Shown here one piece after another: positions 8,713 to 18,800 of a stretch of DNA of 64,000 nucleotides; within the stretch, counting starts at the first letter, position 1, and each line of letters starts with the position of its first letter. Source of the DNA: JAWKXU01 sp020446465 (GTDB taxonomy: Bacteria > Pseudomonadota > Alphaproteobacteria > Sphingomonadales > Sphingomonadaceae); the NCBI GenBank assembly GCA_041396845.1, contig JAWKXU010000001.1:186001-250000 (forward strand), written 5' to 3'. The notes under the pieces were generated by a model that saw nothing but the letters and a program-made list of their open reading frames with translations, made no database searches and was not told the origin of the DNA. Made by a program: the position numbers and the translations under genes.

Positions 8713-9882
8713 CTATCCTGCGGGATGGTCAGCCAGCCGACGATTGAACGCCAGCAAGTCATTGGCAAAGATTTCTGGCTGTTCCATCGCGGCAAAGTGC
8801 CCACCCTTGGGTGGCTCATACCAATGGACGATATTGTATTCCATCTCGCTCCAACTGCGCGGCTGGAGCCAGATTTCCTTTGGGTAACGGGCCATGCCGG
8901 TTGGCACTTCGCATATGGGTGACAGTGGCAGCGGGGCGTTCATCGTTACCGTGAACTCCTTGTACAGACGAACTGCAGAGCCGATTGATCCGGTAAACCA
9001 GTAAAGGCTGATATTGGTCAGCAGATCGTCCCAGTTCACGGCGTCGCGCAAGTCTCCGCCATTGTCTGTCCAGCCATGGAACTTTTCGGTGATCCAGCCG
9101 GCAAGGGCAACGGGCGAATCTGAAAGGCCATAAGCGACGGTTTGGGGCTTTGTGGCCTGTTCGTGGGAATAGCCGCTGATGTCCCAATTGAGGTCCGGCC
9201 AATTTGCGACGAATGCCCGTTCGGCTTCGGTCAGATACTTTTCCGCATCTTCCAGTCCGGTCGGCGGCATCGGCAGGCTGAGATTAAGGTGCAGCCCGGT
9301 TAGCCGTTCTGGTGCAATATCGGCAAGGAAACGGCAGCAGATGGCACCCCAGTCCCCACCTTGCGCGACGAATTTTTCATAACCGAGCGCGCTCATCAGT
9401 TTGGCGTGGAGTGCGGCGATGCGTTTCGGGTCCATGCCCGGTTTCTGGATGGTTTGCGAATATCCGTAACCCGGCAGCGAGGGGCAGACGACGTGGAACG
9501 CATCTGCGGCGTTGCCGCCAAACTTTTCGGGCTGGGTAAGGCGCGGAATGGCATCTAGAAACTCGACAACAGAGCCAGGCCACCCATGGACAAGCAGCAG
9601 GGGTCTTGCATTTTCGTGGGATGAACGGGCGTGAATGAAGTGCGTTTCCAGCCCGTCAATCTCTGACATAAACTGCGGGTATGCGTTCAGCCGGGCCTCT
9701 GCTGCACGCCAATCGAAGCTGTGACGCCAGTAATCGACCAATTCCCGCAGGTATGCTTCCGGTGTGCCATACGACCAGTCATTTGCAGCCTGCCATGATT
9801 CTGCTGGCCAGATCGTATCGTCAATTTTTCTGTGAAGCAGATCGATCTGCTGCTGCGGAATCTGAATCTGGAAAGGGCGCAC
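8713..9882 (-). CDS. Epoxide hydrolase (alpha/beta hydrolase with EHN N-terminal domain)
   Basis: An alpha/beta-hydrolase epoxide hydrolase of 389 residues, of the microsomal-like family. The N-terminal ~110 residues (from FQIQIPQQQIDLLHRKI) match the EHN domain. The oxyanion motif HGWPGS is at 99-104, the nucleophile Asp177 lies in QGGDWGA and the catalytic His362 in KGGHFAAMEQPE. The start is GTG at 9882, with GGAGGT 6 nt upstream. It is the last gene of a minus-strand operon after an SDR with halohydrin-dehalogenase signatures (45 bp gap), so it may open epoxides formed by that enzyme. Confidence 0.92.
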   Translation of the reverse strand: MRPFQIQIPQQQIDLLHRKIDDTIWPAESWQAANDWSYGTPEAYLRELVDYWRHSFDWRAAEARLNAYPQFMSEIDGLETHFIHARSSHENARPLLLVHGWPGSVVEFLDAIPRLTQPEKFGGNAADAFHVVCPSLPGYGYSQTIQKPGMDPKRIAALHAKLMSALGYEKFVAQGGDWGAICCRFLADIAPERLTGLHLNLSLPMPPTGLEDAEKYLTEAERAFVANWPDLNWDISGYSHEQATKPQTVAYGLSDSPVALAGWITEKFHGWTDNGGDLRDAVNWDDLLTNISLYWFTGSIGSAVRLYKEFTVTMNAPLPLSPICEVPTGMARYPKEIWLQPRSWSEMEYNIVHWYEPPKGGHFAAMEQPEIFANDLLAFNRRLADHPAG

Positions 9883-9927
9883 GGCGTGACCTCCGAATGA
9901 TTGACGGACTCGGTTTGGGGAATGGGG

Positions 9928-10608
9928 TTAGAGGTGCCAGCCTCCGGCAAACGGAATAGATGTTCCGGTCACGAAATTGCACTGGTCGGACGCAAGAAAC
10001 AGCGCGAGTTCAGCATCTTCCTCGCCAGTGGCCAACCTCTGGCTCGGGCAAGTCCTGATCCAGTCCTTGAAGTCTTCCTGATCGTGAAGCCGTTTGGGGA
10101 AAAAGGTTTCGCTATACGTGAAGTGCTGGGCAATCAGGTTGATCTGCACATTGTGCTTTGCGGCCTCGACGCCGACCGCCTTGACAAAACCTGCCTGTGC
10201 GTGGCGCGCCGACGTATAGGCACCGGCCATGTTCAGATGATCAACCCGCAAGGCCGTGACGCTGCCGATCACGACTATCTTGCCCGCCTTGCGCGCATAC
10301 ATATCGGGCAGGATTTTGCGGCACAGGCGATGCAGGGGGTGAACCATCATGTCGAACATGTAATGCCACATGTCCTCTGACGTTTCGTGCATGGCGCTGA
10401 GAAGATATTCGATGGGCGCCATATTGGCGATCAGCACATCGATCCGGCCCGCTTCGTCGACCAGCGCTTCACAGGCGCCCTTTTCGCGCAAGTCGCGTGA
10501 ATCCGCGAAAACCTCGGCCCCTTCGCGCTTGAACGCTTCGACCATTGCTGGTCCCATGTAATCGGATACTTGCGTTACCAATACGCGTTTGCCTTGCATT
10601 CTTCCCAT
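9928..10608 (-). CDS. Atypical SDR with halohydrin dehalogenase signatures
   Basis: A 226-residue SDR-fold protein lacking normal cofactor motifs. Instead of TGxxxGxG it has T12-QVSD-Y17-M-G19, matching the T-x4-F/Y-x-G motif of halohydrin dehalogenases. Instead of YxxxK it has Y131-TSA-R135, the Tyr-Arg pair of that family (HheC has YTSAR). Ser116 precedes Tyr131 by 14 residues, two more than the published S-x12-Y spacing. QHFTYSETFFP resembles the halide-pocket region and the end is AGGW. The start is ATG 10608 with GAGGA 7 nt upstream; an in-frame TTG at 10638 is less likely. It lies between a crotonase and an epoxide hydrolase. The alternative is an inactive or other divergent SDR. Confidence 0.75.
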   Translation of the reverse strand: MGRMQGKRVLVTQVSDYMGPAMVEAFKREGAEVFADSRDLREKGACEALVDEAGRIDVLIANMAPIEYLLSAMHETSEDMWHYMFDMMVHPLHRLCRKILPDMYARKAGKIVVIGSVTALRVDHLNMAGAYTSARHAQAGFVKAVGVEAAKHNVQINLIAQHFTYSETFFPKRLHDQEDFKDWIRTCPSQRLATGEEDAELALFLASDQCNFVTGTSIPFAGGWHL

Positions 10609-10672
10609 AGTCGCATCCTCGTTTTGTGTTCCGCTCAAGGCGGTTATTTCAAGATAAAGTGTGATCCCGGCA

Positions 10673-11404
10673 TTATCGCTTGCCCACTTCGGCAGCGTTC
10701 AGTTTTGCATTGAATGCGCCTGAGATCGTGCGCTCCCTTGCCATAGCTTCCTGTTCGGGAAGCCCGAAGCCTTCTTTTATCAGTCTCTTGTATTTGCGGA
10801 TGAACGCATCGTCCCATTGCGCAATATCACGGGCCAGATCCAGCGCCTGTGACAGCAATGTATCGGCTGGCGCAACATGGTTGACCAGACCCCATTGCAA
10901 TGCCTGTGCGGCGGAGAGCGGCCTTGCGCTGAGCGAAAGTTCCAGCGCGCGTCCGATCCCGATTCGGCGTGCCAGCCGTTGCGACAGGCCCCAGCCAGGC
11001 ATCACGCCCATTTTCGCATGGGTATCGGCGAAAAAAGCGTTATCGGATGCAATCAGGACATCACATGCCAGAGCGAGTTCAAAGCCCCCGGTGATGGCAG
11101 CCCCGTTTATCGCGCCGATTACCGGGATCGGACATGCCGCGACCGCAGCAACCGGATTGACGGGGCCATTGACCAGATCCACGCCAGCGGCAAGCTCGCG
11201 CAAATCAAGGCCCGCGCAAAACGCACTGTTACCAGCGCCGGTGAGAATTATGGTTGAAACGCGTGTATCGCCGCCCAGCGCCTGAAAGGTTGTGGCGATT
11301 TCCTGTTGGAGACCCAGCGACAGTGCGTTGCGCGCCGCGGGCCGGTTCAATGTGACGATGGCGATGTCGTTGACATGGTCGATTGTCAGCAAGGTATCCA
11401 TCAT
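10673..11404 (-). CDS. Enoyl-CoA hydratase/isomerase family protein
   Basis: A crotonase-fold protein of about 243 residues. It has the oxyanion-hole segment FCAGLDLREL and the GAAITGGFELALACD segment, whose Glu corresponds to the first catalytic Glu of enoyl-CoA hydratase. The second catalytic Glu position (FADTHAKMGV) is His, so simple hydratase chemistry is doubtful. The start is uncertain: adjacent ATGs at 11404/11401 follow AAGGAA closely, and longer forms start at 11467. It is the first gene of a minus-strand operon with the halohydrin-dehalogenase-like SDR and the epoxide hydrolase, divergent from the enolase-superfamily gene at 11686. Confidence 0.87.
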   Translation of the reverse strand: MMDTLLTIDHVNDIAIVTLNRPAARNALSLGLQQEIATTFQALGGDTRVSTIILTGAGNSAFCAGLDLRELAAGVDLVNGPVNPVAAVAACPIPVIGAINGAAITGGFELALACDVLIASDNAFFADTHAKMGVMPGWGLSQRLARRIGIGRALELSLSARPLSAAQALQWGLVNHVAPADTLLSQALDLARDIAQWDDAFIRKYKRLIKEGFGLPEQEAMARERTISGAFNAKLNAAEVGKR

Positions 11405-11685
11405 TTCCTTCACGCCGTCAGTCAAGAAAACAACCTGTTGCATTTTTCTGCTTGCATGTCTAGCCATGTCACTGGAGATATGCGCAGGCGCCGCCAGTGA
11501 TCCGTATTATTCTGAAAGATGCGGACCTGCGGCGATGGAGAGGTGTGGTTACAGTGCTGTCGGGCGGAAGGCGCCGGTCTCAATGCAGTTTGGTGCCGGC
11601 AGTTTCATCCTCTTCCAGATAGCGGTTGCTGGCATTGTGTATGTCGGCGGCAAACGTGAGGATTAAAAATACGAAAGGCACAACA

Positions 11686-12795
11686 ATGAAGATTTCAGAC
11701 GTCAAGCTGACAGTTTTCCGGCGGCCGGAAGCGCCATCGGACGACAAGGTCATGATCAAGGGGCAGTCCACTCGCTCGCTCATCAGCGAGGTTGTGGCTG
11801 TTCAGGTCGAAACGGATGAAGGCTTTACAGGCGAGGCGCTCAGCCTTGGTGGGGGATGTGGGCTGGCGCATTATCTCGCCTCCACGGTCAAGCCGTTCCT
11901 GATCGGTCGCGATCCGGAATATCTTGAACAGAACTGGCAGAAGATGTGGGAGATGAATCGCTTGTGGTTCACGCCCCTGTTCGCACTTGGAACGATCGAT
12001 ACTGCGCTTTGGGATCTTTACGGGAAAATTGTGAATCAACCGATTTACAAGATACTCGGCGCGTATCGCGACAAGATGCCGGTTTACGCCAGCTCGATGA
12101 CTAAGACGTCGGCGGAAGAGTTTGCCGAAGAAGCACTGGATTATAAAGAACGGGGCTTCCAGGCCTACAAGCTGCATGTGCTTGGCGAGTACAAGTTCGA
12201 TATCAAGTGTTGTGAAGCGGTGAGGCAGGCCGTGGGGCCGGACTACCCGCTTATGATCGATGTGGTGTCGGCATACAATCAGCGCGAGGCTCTGATCGTC
12301 GGGCGTGAACTGGAGCGGCTGGATTTCTACTGGTATGAAGAACCGCTGCGCGATTACGATATTCACGGGTACAAGATGCTGGCGGATACGCTGGACATTC
12401 CGATCGCCGGTGTAGAGGTCAACGAAGGATCACTTTATACGACGCCCGAATATATCGTGCAGCGCGCCGTCGATATTGTGCGGTCGGATGTGTCGTTCAA
12501 AGGTGGTGTGGGGCAGGTCAAGAAAACTGCTGCTCTGGCCGAAGCATTTGGCCTTAATCTTGAGATTCACACCAATCCCAACCCCTTGCTTGACGCGACC
12601 AACCTCCAGGTTGCGCTCTCGCTCAAGAACTCGGACTTCTTTGAACAATTGATCCCGGAATCGCTGTATGATTTCGGCGTCAAGGAAACTGTTCATATCG
12701 ACAAGGAAGGCTTCGCTCACGCACCCAAGGGGCCGGGGCATGGTATTGAAATCGATTGGGATTTCGTAAACCGTTACAAGATTCTGGAACTGTAA
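11686..12795 (+). CDS. Mandelate racemase/muconate lactonizing enzyme family (enolase superfamily)
   Basis: A Mg-dependent enolase-superfamily enzyme of 369 residues. The metal ligands are Asp192 (LMIDVVSAYN), Glu218 (YEEPL) and Glu244 (GVEVNEG). Possible catalytic bases are Lys162-x-His164 (KLH) on one face and His295 (EIHTN) on the other. KxH with a distal His resembles acid-sugar dehydratase or racemase subgroups rather than muconate cycloisomerase. The start MKISDVKLTVFRRP is the typical family N-terminus; an upstream ATG at 11626 is in frame but has no support. Its stop is 9 bp before a 2-keto-4-pentenoate hydratase-like gene, so the two probably act in sequence on an acid. Confidence 0.88.
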   Translation: MKISDVKLTVFRRPEAPSDDKVMIKGQSTRSLISEVVAVQVETDEGFTGEALSLGGGCGLAHYLASTVKPFLIGRDPEYLEQNWQKMWEMNRLWFTPLFALGTIDTALWDLYGKIVNQPIYKILGAYRDKMPVYASSMTKTSAEEFAEEALDYKERGFQAYKLHVLGEYKFDIKCCEAVRQAVGPDYPLMIDVVSAYNQREALIVGRELERLDFYWYEEPLRDYDIHGYKMLADTLDIPIAGVEVNEGSLYTTPEYIVQRAVDIVRSDVSFKGGVGQVKKTAALAEAFGLNLEIHTNPNPLLDATNLQVALSLKNSDFFEQLIPESLYDFGVKETVHIDKEGFAHAPKGPGHGIEIDWDFVNRYKILEL

Positions 12796-12804
12796 AGCCG
12801 GGCT

Positions 12805-13572
12805 ATGACACTGGATGCCAGATCGATGGCGGTTGGTTTGTTCGAAGCGCGGACGGCTGGCGAACAATTCCGGCCCGTTGCAGGTTTGGCATCCGGCGAT
12901 CTCAACCAGGCCTACAATGTGCAAGATGAGCTGTTTTCACTGATCTCACAGGAGCAGGCGGGCTGGAAAATTGCTTTGACGAATGCTGGTGCGCGTGCGG
13001 CGTTTGACGTTCCTGAACCTATTTATGCCAGGCTTGGCAAAGGCAGAATGGCGGCAAACGCGGCGGTGCTGCAGGCAAATCAGTTCATGCACCCTGGAAT
13101 TGAAATGGAACTGGCTGTGCGGATCGCCCGGCCATTTCCGCCTGAGAGTTCCCCTATGGGTGACTTGGGGGATTACATAGATGTGGTCGCCGCAGCCTAT
13201 GAAATCATTGACGACAGGAATGCGGATTACCGTGCAATCGACGCCGCATCCCTTGTTGCGGACCTTTGCTGGAATCGCGGTTTCATGCTGGGACCGTCCT
13301 GCCCGTTCGATCAGCTGGGCAAGGTTGCCGATCTCGAATGTGTGCTGGAAATTGATGGCCGGCAGGTCGCTGCGGCATCAGGTCTGGCCGGCGATAATCC
13401 GCTTGAGGCGGTTATCGGGCTGTCCGCGCACTTACGCAAAAGGGGGATGCGGATAGAGGCGGGTGAATGGGTCATGACGGGCAGTTTGTTGCCACCGGTG
13501 TTTTGTGAAGCCGGGCAGAAGTTTGATTTCCGTATTGGAACGCTTCCTTCCGCCGAAATGTGCATCGTTTAG
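12805..13572 (+). CDS. 2-keto-4-pentenoate hydratase-like / fumarylacetoacetase-fold enzyme
   Basis: A 255-residue protein of the MhpD/2-keto-4-pentenoate hydratase family, which hydrates dienoic keto acids or decarboxylates related compounds with a divalent metal. Visible are GWKIALTNAGARAAFDV near residue 52, the metal-ligand Glu pair in GIEMELA near residue 95, AAYEIIDDR, and the terminal VMTGSLLPPVFCEAGQ. It lies 9 bp after the enolase-superfamily gene and is clearly in the same operon. Confidence 0.87.
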   Translation: MTLDARSMAVGLFEARTAGEQFRPVAGLASGDLNQAYNVQDELFSLISQEQAGWKIALTNAGARAAFDVPEPIYARLGKGRMAANAAVLQANQFMHPGIEMELAVRIARPFPPESSPMGDLGDYIDVVAAAYEIIDDRNADYRAIDAASLVADLCWNRGFMLGPSCPFDQLGKVADLECVLEIDGRQVAAASGLAGDNPLEAVIGLSAHLRKRGMRIEAGEWVMTGSLLPPVFCEAGQKFDFRIGTLPSAEMCIV

Positions 13573-13635
13573 GCGGTGTTGCTGTCTGTCGCCAATGACT
13601 GGTCAGCAGTCACGGATATACAAAAGTAAGACGTG

Positions 13636-13670
13636 TTGCATAAATCATGAATCGAGATTACATAATGCAA
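13636..13670. promoter_or_regulatory. Possible operator (inverted repeat) upstream of acyl-CoA dehydrogenase operon
   Basis: TTGCAT at 13636-13641 and ATGCAA at 13665-13670 form an inverted repeat with a 23-bp AT-rich centre, in the 242-bp gap before the acyl-CoA dehydrogenase gene. It could bind one of the local regulators. The arms are short, so chance is possible. Confidence 0.25.
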
Positions 13671-13814
13671 AGCGATGGTGGCCGGCGTGTGGGGCGTGCA
13701 GGCCGGGGGAATATGATGAGATATATGATTGCAAGTTGCAGAAGCCGATTGTTGCCCGATAACGCGGGCCGGAAAATAACACGTGCGTCAGCGCATTGCG
13801 GGAAGGGCTGGTAA

Positions 13815-14963
13815 ATGCCCATCCCACTCGAACGGTCCTGTTATGACAGTGAGCATGACATCTTCCGGCACAGTGTGCGGACATTTTTCGCGCGCGAGCT
13901 GCTCCCCAATATCGAGCGTTTCGAGGAACAGCGCGAGGTAGATCGCGGGTTCTGGAATGCTTGTGGGCAGGCCGGTCTGCTGTGCCCCACAGTGCCCGAA
14001 GCCTATGGCGGCGTCGGGCTGGATTTTCGGTACAATGCGATTGTAACCGAGGAATTGTCCTATGTTGGTTGCTACGCAAGCATGCCGCTGCAGTCTGACA
14101 TTATCTGCGATTATTTCGTCGAATTCGGGACAGAGGCGCAAAAGCAGCGATATTTGCCCGGCATGGTTGATGGGTCCGTTGTCGCGGCCATAGCAATGAC
14201 GGAGCCGGCCGCCGGATCGGATCTCAAGGGCATTCGCACCACTGCGAAGCGTGATGGGTCCGACTGGGTTATCAATGGTTCGAAAACCTATATTTCAAGC
14301 GGCAAACACTGCGATGTGGTGCTTGTCCTTGCCAAGACCGATCCTGATGGCGGTGCGCGGGGTATCAGCCTGTTTATTGTTGATAATGGCACACCGGGCT
14401 TCGTGAAAGGGCGCAAGCTGGACAAGATCGGCCAGCATACGGCTGATACGTCCGAAATGTTCTTTGAGGATGTCCGGATACCGGCGGAAAACCTTCTGGG
14501 CGAAGAAGGTGCCGGTTTCATCCAGGTGATGAAAATGATCCCGCAGGAACGGGTCAGCCAGGCAATCATGGGTCAGGCCGGGGCGCAGCGCGCCTTTGAT
14601 GAGGCGCTGGCGTTTGCACGCGACAGGAAAGTCTTCGGAGAGCGTCTTCTGGATATGCAGAATACGCGCTTTGTTCTGGCCAACCATGCCACGTCGCTTG
14701 AAGTCGGCTGGGCGCATCTTGATCGCTGCATTGCCAAGATGGCGTCGAAAGAGCTGACTAACCGCGAAGCGAGCATGGCCAAGCTCTGGCATACGGAAAT
14801 GCAATGGGCGCTGACCGATGCCTGTCTGCAGTTGCACGGCGGTGCCGGATACATGAACGAATACACGATTGCCCGGCTTTGGCGGGATGCAAGAGTCCAG
14901 CGGATTTATGGCGGGACGTCTGAAATCCTGCGTGAAATAATTGGACGGGAACTGGCTCGCTAA
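13815..14963 (+). CDS. Acyl-CoA dehydrogenase
   Basis: A complete flavoprotein acyl-CoA dehydrogenase of 382 residues that makes the alpha,beta-double bond in an acyl-CoA. Seen are AIAMTEPAAGSDLKG (FAD contact), DRKVFGERL and LHGGAGYMNEYTIARLWRD. The C-terminal motif is IYGGTSEILREI, with Gly where MCAD-type enzymes have the catalytic Glu. As in long-chain-type members the base must come from elsewhere, probably the helix around AFDEALAFA. It starts an operon with a crotonase (30 bp gap) and the fused oxidoreductase. Confidence 0.93.
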   Translation: MPIPLERSCYDSEHDIFRHSVRTFFARELLPNIERFEEQREVDRGFWNACGQAGLLCPTVPEAYGGVGLDFRYNAIVTEELSYVGCYASMPLQSDIICDYFVEFGTEAQKQRYLPGMVDGSVVAAIAMTEPAAGSDLKGIRTTAKRDGSDWVINGSKTYISSGKHCDVVLVLAKTDPDGGARGISLFIVDNGTPGFVKGRKLDKIGQHTADTSEMFFEDVRIPAENLLGEEGAGFIQVMKMIPQERVSQAIMGQAGAQRAFDEALAFARDRKVFGERLLDMQNTRFVLANHATSLEVGWAHLDRCIAKMASKELTNREASMAKLWHTEMQWALTDACLQLHGGAGYMNEYTIARLWRDARVQRIYGGTSEILREIIGRELAR

Positions 14964-14993
14964 AGGCGGCTGGATAATGATGGCAGAAATCGG

Positions 14994-15827
14994 ATGAACA
15001 AGGCTACTTCGCAATATGCACAAGTTGACGACCCTTTGGGGCCGGACAACTATAAATTTCTCGAACTCATCCTTCGCGGCGCAAGGCTTGATGTTGCGAT
15101 CAATCGCCCGGATGCGGCGAATAGCCTCAATGATGGTCTGATCGAGGAGCTTTTGACACTGTTCGGCGCGCTATTGTGGCGAGATGACGTGCGCGTGGTG
15201 ACTCTGACTGGAAAGGGTCGCCATTTTTGTGCCGGTCTTGATATCAAGGAACGCAAGGGCAAGCTGGATCCGGCCCCGCTTGGATCATACGTCGGCCAGC
15301 GCAAGATCAGCGAAATTGTCATTGCCATGCGGCGGTGCCCGCAACCCATTATCGCGCGCATCAATGGCGCGGCGAGCGGTGGCGGTTTTGCTCTCGCGCT
15401 CGCGGCTGATGTTCGTGTCGGCTCCCCCGGTTTGCGCTGCAATGCCGCGCCAATCAGGATCGGGCTGAGCGGGTGCGACATTGGCATAAGTTATTTCCTG
15501 CCGCGGATTTGTGGTTCAGGCGTTGCGTCGGAGTTCCTGCTGACGGGCCGGTTTATTGATGCGGATCGGGCGTTGCGGGCCAATCTGGTGTCGGCTGTTG
15601 GCGATGATGATGCTCTTGATGAAATTGTTGACGGGCTTGTCGAGGATATGCTCGCGGCATCGCCTCTCGGACTACGTCTCACAAAGGACGGCCTGAACCT
15701 TGCAATTGATGCAGCGGGGCTGGAGCAGGTTGTTGCGCTGGAGGACCGCCAGCAGGTTTTGTGCACGTATCAACCGGACTTCGAAAATGCCCTTGCCCGG
15801 TTTCGGGAAAAGAAGGCCGGACAATGA
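14994..15827 (+). CDS. Enoyl-CoA hydratase/isomerase family protein
   Basis: A crotonase-fold protein of 277 residues. FCAGLDIKERKGK and GAASGGGFALALAAD mark the oxyanion hole. Neither canonical hydratase Glu is present (Ala and Pro occupy those positions). An Asp near residue 161 in LSGCDIGIS sits where dienoyl-CoA isomerases carry a catalytic Asp, so isomerase or another chemistry is more likely than plain hydration (inference). Its last codons overlap the next gene by 4 bp (ATGA), so it is translationally coupled to the fused oxidoreductase. Confidence 0.9.
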   Translation: MNKATSQYAQVDDPLGPDNYKFLELILRGARLDVAINRPDAANSLNDGLIEELLTLFGALLWRDDVRVVTLTGKGRHFCAGLDIKERKGKLDPAPLGSYVGQRKISEIVIAMRRCPQPIIARINGAASGGGFALALAADVRVGSPGLRCNAAPIRIGLSGCDIGISYFLPRICGSGVASEFLLTGRFIDADRALRANLVSAVGDDDALDEIVDGLVEDMLAASPLGLRLTKDGLNLAIDAAGLEQVVALEDRQQVLCTYQPDFENALARFREKKAGQ

Positions 15828-18800
15828 CCAATGCTGTCGAACTTCGCTCCGTAACGCTGGAGGACAGATACGCGAAGGAAAGCGGGCCGCTCTATATGAC
15901 CGGCGTGCAGGCGATGCTCCGGGTGCTGGTCGATCAGGCACGCGCTGACCGGGCGGATGGCCTGAATACCGCCGGATTGATTTCAGGGTATCCGGGGTCC
16001 CCGCTGGGCGGTGTCGACAGCGAAATGATGCGCAACCTTCCTCATTTTGAGAAGGAACAGGTATTTCATCAGCTTGGGCTTAACGAGGAACTGGCCGCAA
16101 CTGCAATATATGGCACCCAGATGGTCGGCGAAGTGCCGGGGCCAAAGTATGATGGCGTGTTTGGCATGTGGTTCGGCAAGTCGCCGGGGGTGGATCGGGC
16201 GGCTGATGCGCTTCATCATGCGAACTTTCATGGCACTGCTCGTCACGGCGGGGTGCTTGTGGTGGCCGGGGATGATCCACACGCGCGCTCCACAATTCTG
16301 CCGTCGGATTCGAACACGATTTTAAGCAGCTTTTACATGCCGGTGCTGGCGCCGGGTAATGTGCAGGAAGTGCTGGATCTGGGGCGGCACGGCTATGCGC
16401 TTTCACGCGCAGCAGGCCTTTGGGTCGGGTTCAAGCTGATATCTGATATTGCCGATGCGGCAGCTTCTGTCGAAGTCGGACCCGATCGCGTGAGTCCAAT
16501 GCTGCCGAAAGTCGTTTATGACGGGGCGGATTTTGTTCCCGACTTCCATGCCAACGAGGCTGGACCGCCGCTCATCGCGCGAGAACGCGAAATCTATTAT
16601 GCGCGGCTCGAATTGGCGCGGGAATATGCCCGCATCAATGGACTGAACCGTATTATCGGCGCTGGCGACGGTGCAAGGCGCGGTATCGTTGCCAGTGGCA
16701 AGACATACTTTGACTTGCGTGAAGCCATGCGAATGCTCGGCATCGGGGACGCCGATCTGGAACGGCTTGGAATCCGCATTCTCAAGATTGGCATGGTCTA
16801 TCCATTCGACACCCGGACCGCGATGGAGTTTGCCAGCGGTCTGGAAGATGTGATCGTTATCGAGGACAAGCGCCCGTTTCTCGAACTTGCGCTCAAGGAT
16901 ATTCTATATGGCCGCGGCGATGCGCCGACGATCGTGGGGCGCAACGATGCCAAAGGCGATCTGCTGCTGACAGCATGTGGAGAATTGTCGGTTGATATAA
17001 TCGCCGATGCGCTGGCTCGCTGGATGGGGATAGCCGGCCCCGTGCGCGACAATGTTCCGCTTTCCAATGAGGCACTTTCCACTGCGCGCCAGCCTTATTT
17101 CTGTTCTGGTTGTCCGCATAATCGATCGCTGCGCGTACCCGAAGGTTCGGTCGTTGGCGCAGGGATCGGTTGCCATATCATGACCCTCTGGATGGGGCGG
17201 CTCATGGGTGAGGTAACGGGCTATACCCAGATGGGCGGTGAGGGCGCGCAATGGGTCGGTGTGCATCGCTTCACTGAAACAAACCACTTTTTCCAGAACC
17301 TGGGCGATGGCACTTATGCCCATTCCGGCAGCCTTGCGATCAGGTTCGCTATCGCGGCGGGAATCAACATTACCTACAAGCTGCTCTATAATTCTGCCGT
17401 TGCGATGACAGGCGGGCAGGATGTCTTTGGTGGGCTGACAGCGCTTGGCATTGTCGACCAGTTGAAGGCAGAGGGCGTCAGCCAAATCGTTATTACGACA
17501 GATGAGCCGGAGCGATATTCCGGCAAGGCCTTGCCAGCCATCGCCAGTGTGCGTCACCGCGATGATTTGCTGGCAGTCGAGAAAGAGCTTGCTGGTGTCA
17601 AAGGCGTTACGGTCATTATCAATGATCAGCAATGCGCGGCGGAAAAACGCCGCCTTCGCAAGCGCGGAAAGCTGCCGGTCAAACCGGAAAAAGTTTATAT
17701 TAACGAACGGATATGCGAGGGTTGCGGCGATTGTGGCGTCAAGTCTAACTGCCTGAGCGTGGAGCCGGTGGAAACCGAATTCGGTCGCAAGACCCGTATC
17801 AACCAGACGTCGTGCAATTCTGATTTTTCATGTCTTCTTGGCGACTGTCCTTCGTTTATGACTGTCGAAGGCGGTATGCACGAAACCCGGCCTGAACCGC
17901 CGGGGGAACCGCCTGTCGAACTTGCGCCGCCACATGGCCACTTGCCGGAAAGTGGCTGGTCCATCGTCATGGCCGGGATCGGCGGCACGGGGATCATCAC
18001 CGTCAATCAGGTTCTTGGGATGGCCGCGACCCTGGCAGGGCTGAGTGTCCGGTCGATTGACCAGATCGGTTCGAGCCAGAAGGCAGGGCCGGTTATATCG
18101 ATGCTCAAGATCGATATCGCGCCGGTCGAAGGGGCAGCGAGACTGGCTGACGGCAGCGCCGACGGTTTCATCGCCTTTGACCTGCTCACCGCGGCAACGA
18201 ATGAAAACATGCGCATGGCGCATCCTTCCAGAACGCTGTTCATCGGGAACAGTGATGCCGTGCCAACCGGAACAACGGTGACAGATGTGTCTGTCGCCTA
18301 TCCGGAAAAGGACATTCTGCTCTCGCGGCTGAACGCACGCATGAAAAGTGCGCCTGTCGTCTTCGATGGGCTGCGAGCTGCCCGCCTGCTGTTCGGTAAC
18401 GAGATCGCCGCCAACATGTTGATGGTGGGGGCGGCGTGCCAGTCAGGCGTCGTGCCGATTGCGCCGGAGGCCATTGAGGCAGCCATAGAGATGAATGGCG
18501 TCGCCGTGGCGACCAACGTTTCAGCATTCCGCTGGGGACGCTATGCGGCGATGGACCTGCAAGGGTTTGAGGCAGTCATTTCCTCTCGCGAAAACCCCCA
18601 GCCTGTATGGGAACGTATAACTGGCCCTGAGGCAGACCGAATTGCCGCGCTTCAATTGGGTGAAGAACAGGGCGCACGCGTTGAATTGCGCTATCTTGAA
18701 CTGACAGCCTTCCAGAACGCTGACTATGCCCGGCAATATCTTGATGCGCTGGCCGACTTCAAGCAGCAGGGGCTCGATAGTGTCGCGCTCGCGTCCGCTT

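Noticed and set aside
8561..8922. Short open frames over the repeat and the end of the epoxide hydrolase
   Set aside because: They translate the dispersed repeat; the matching frame also appears at the inverted copy (37333-37435), which explains their similarity.
9928..10608. Calling the atypical SDR a decayed pseudogene because its NAD and YxxxK motifs are missing
   Set aside because: The replacements match halohydrin dehalogenase signatures and the frame is intact with a good start.
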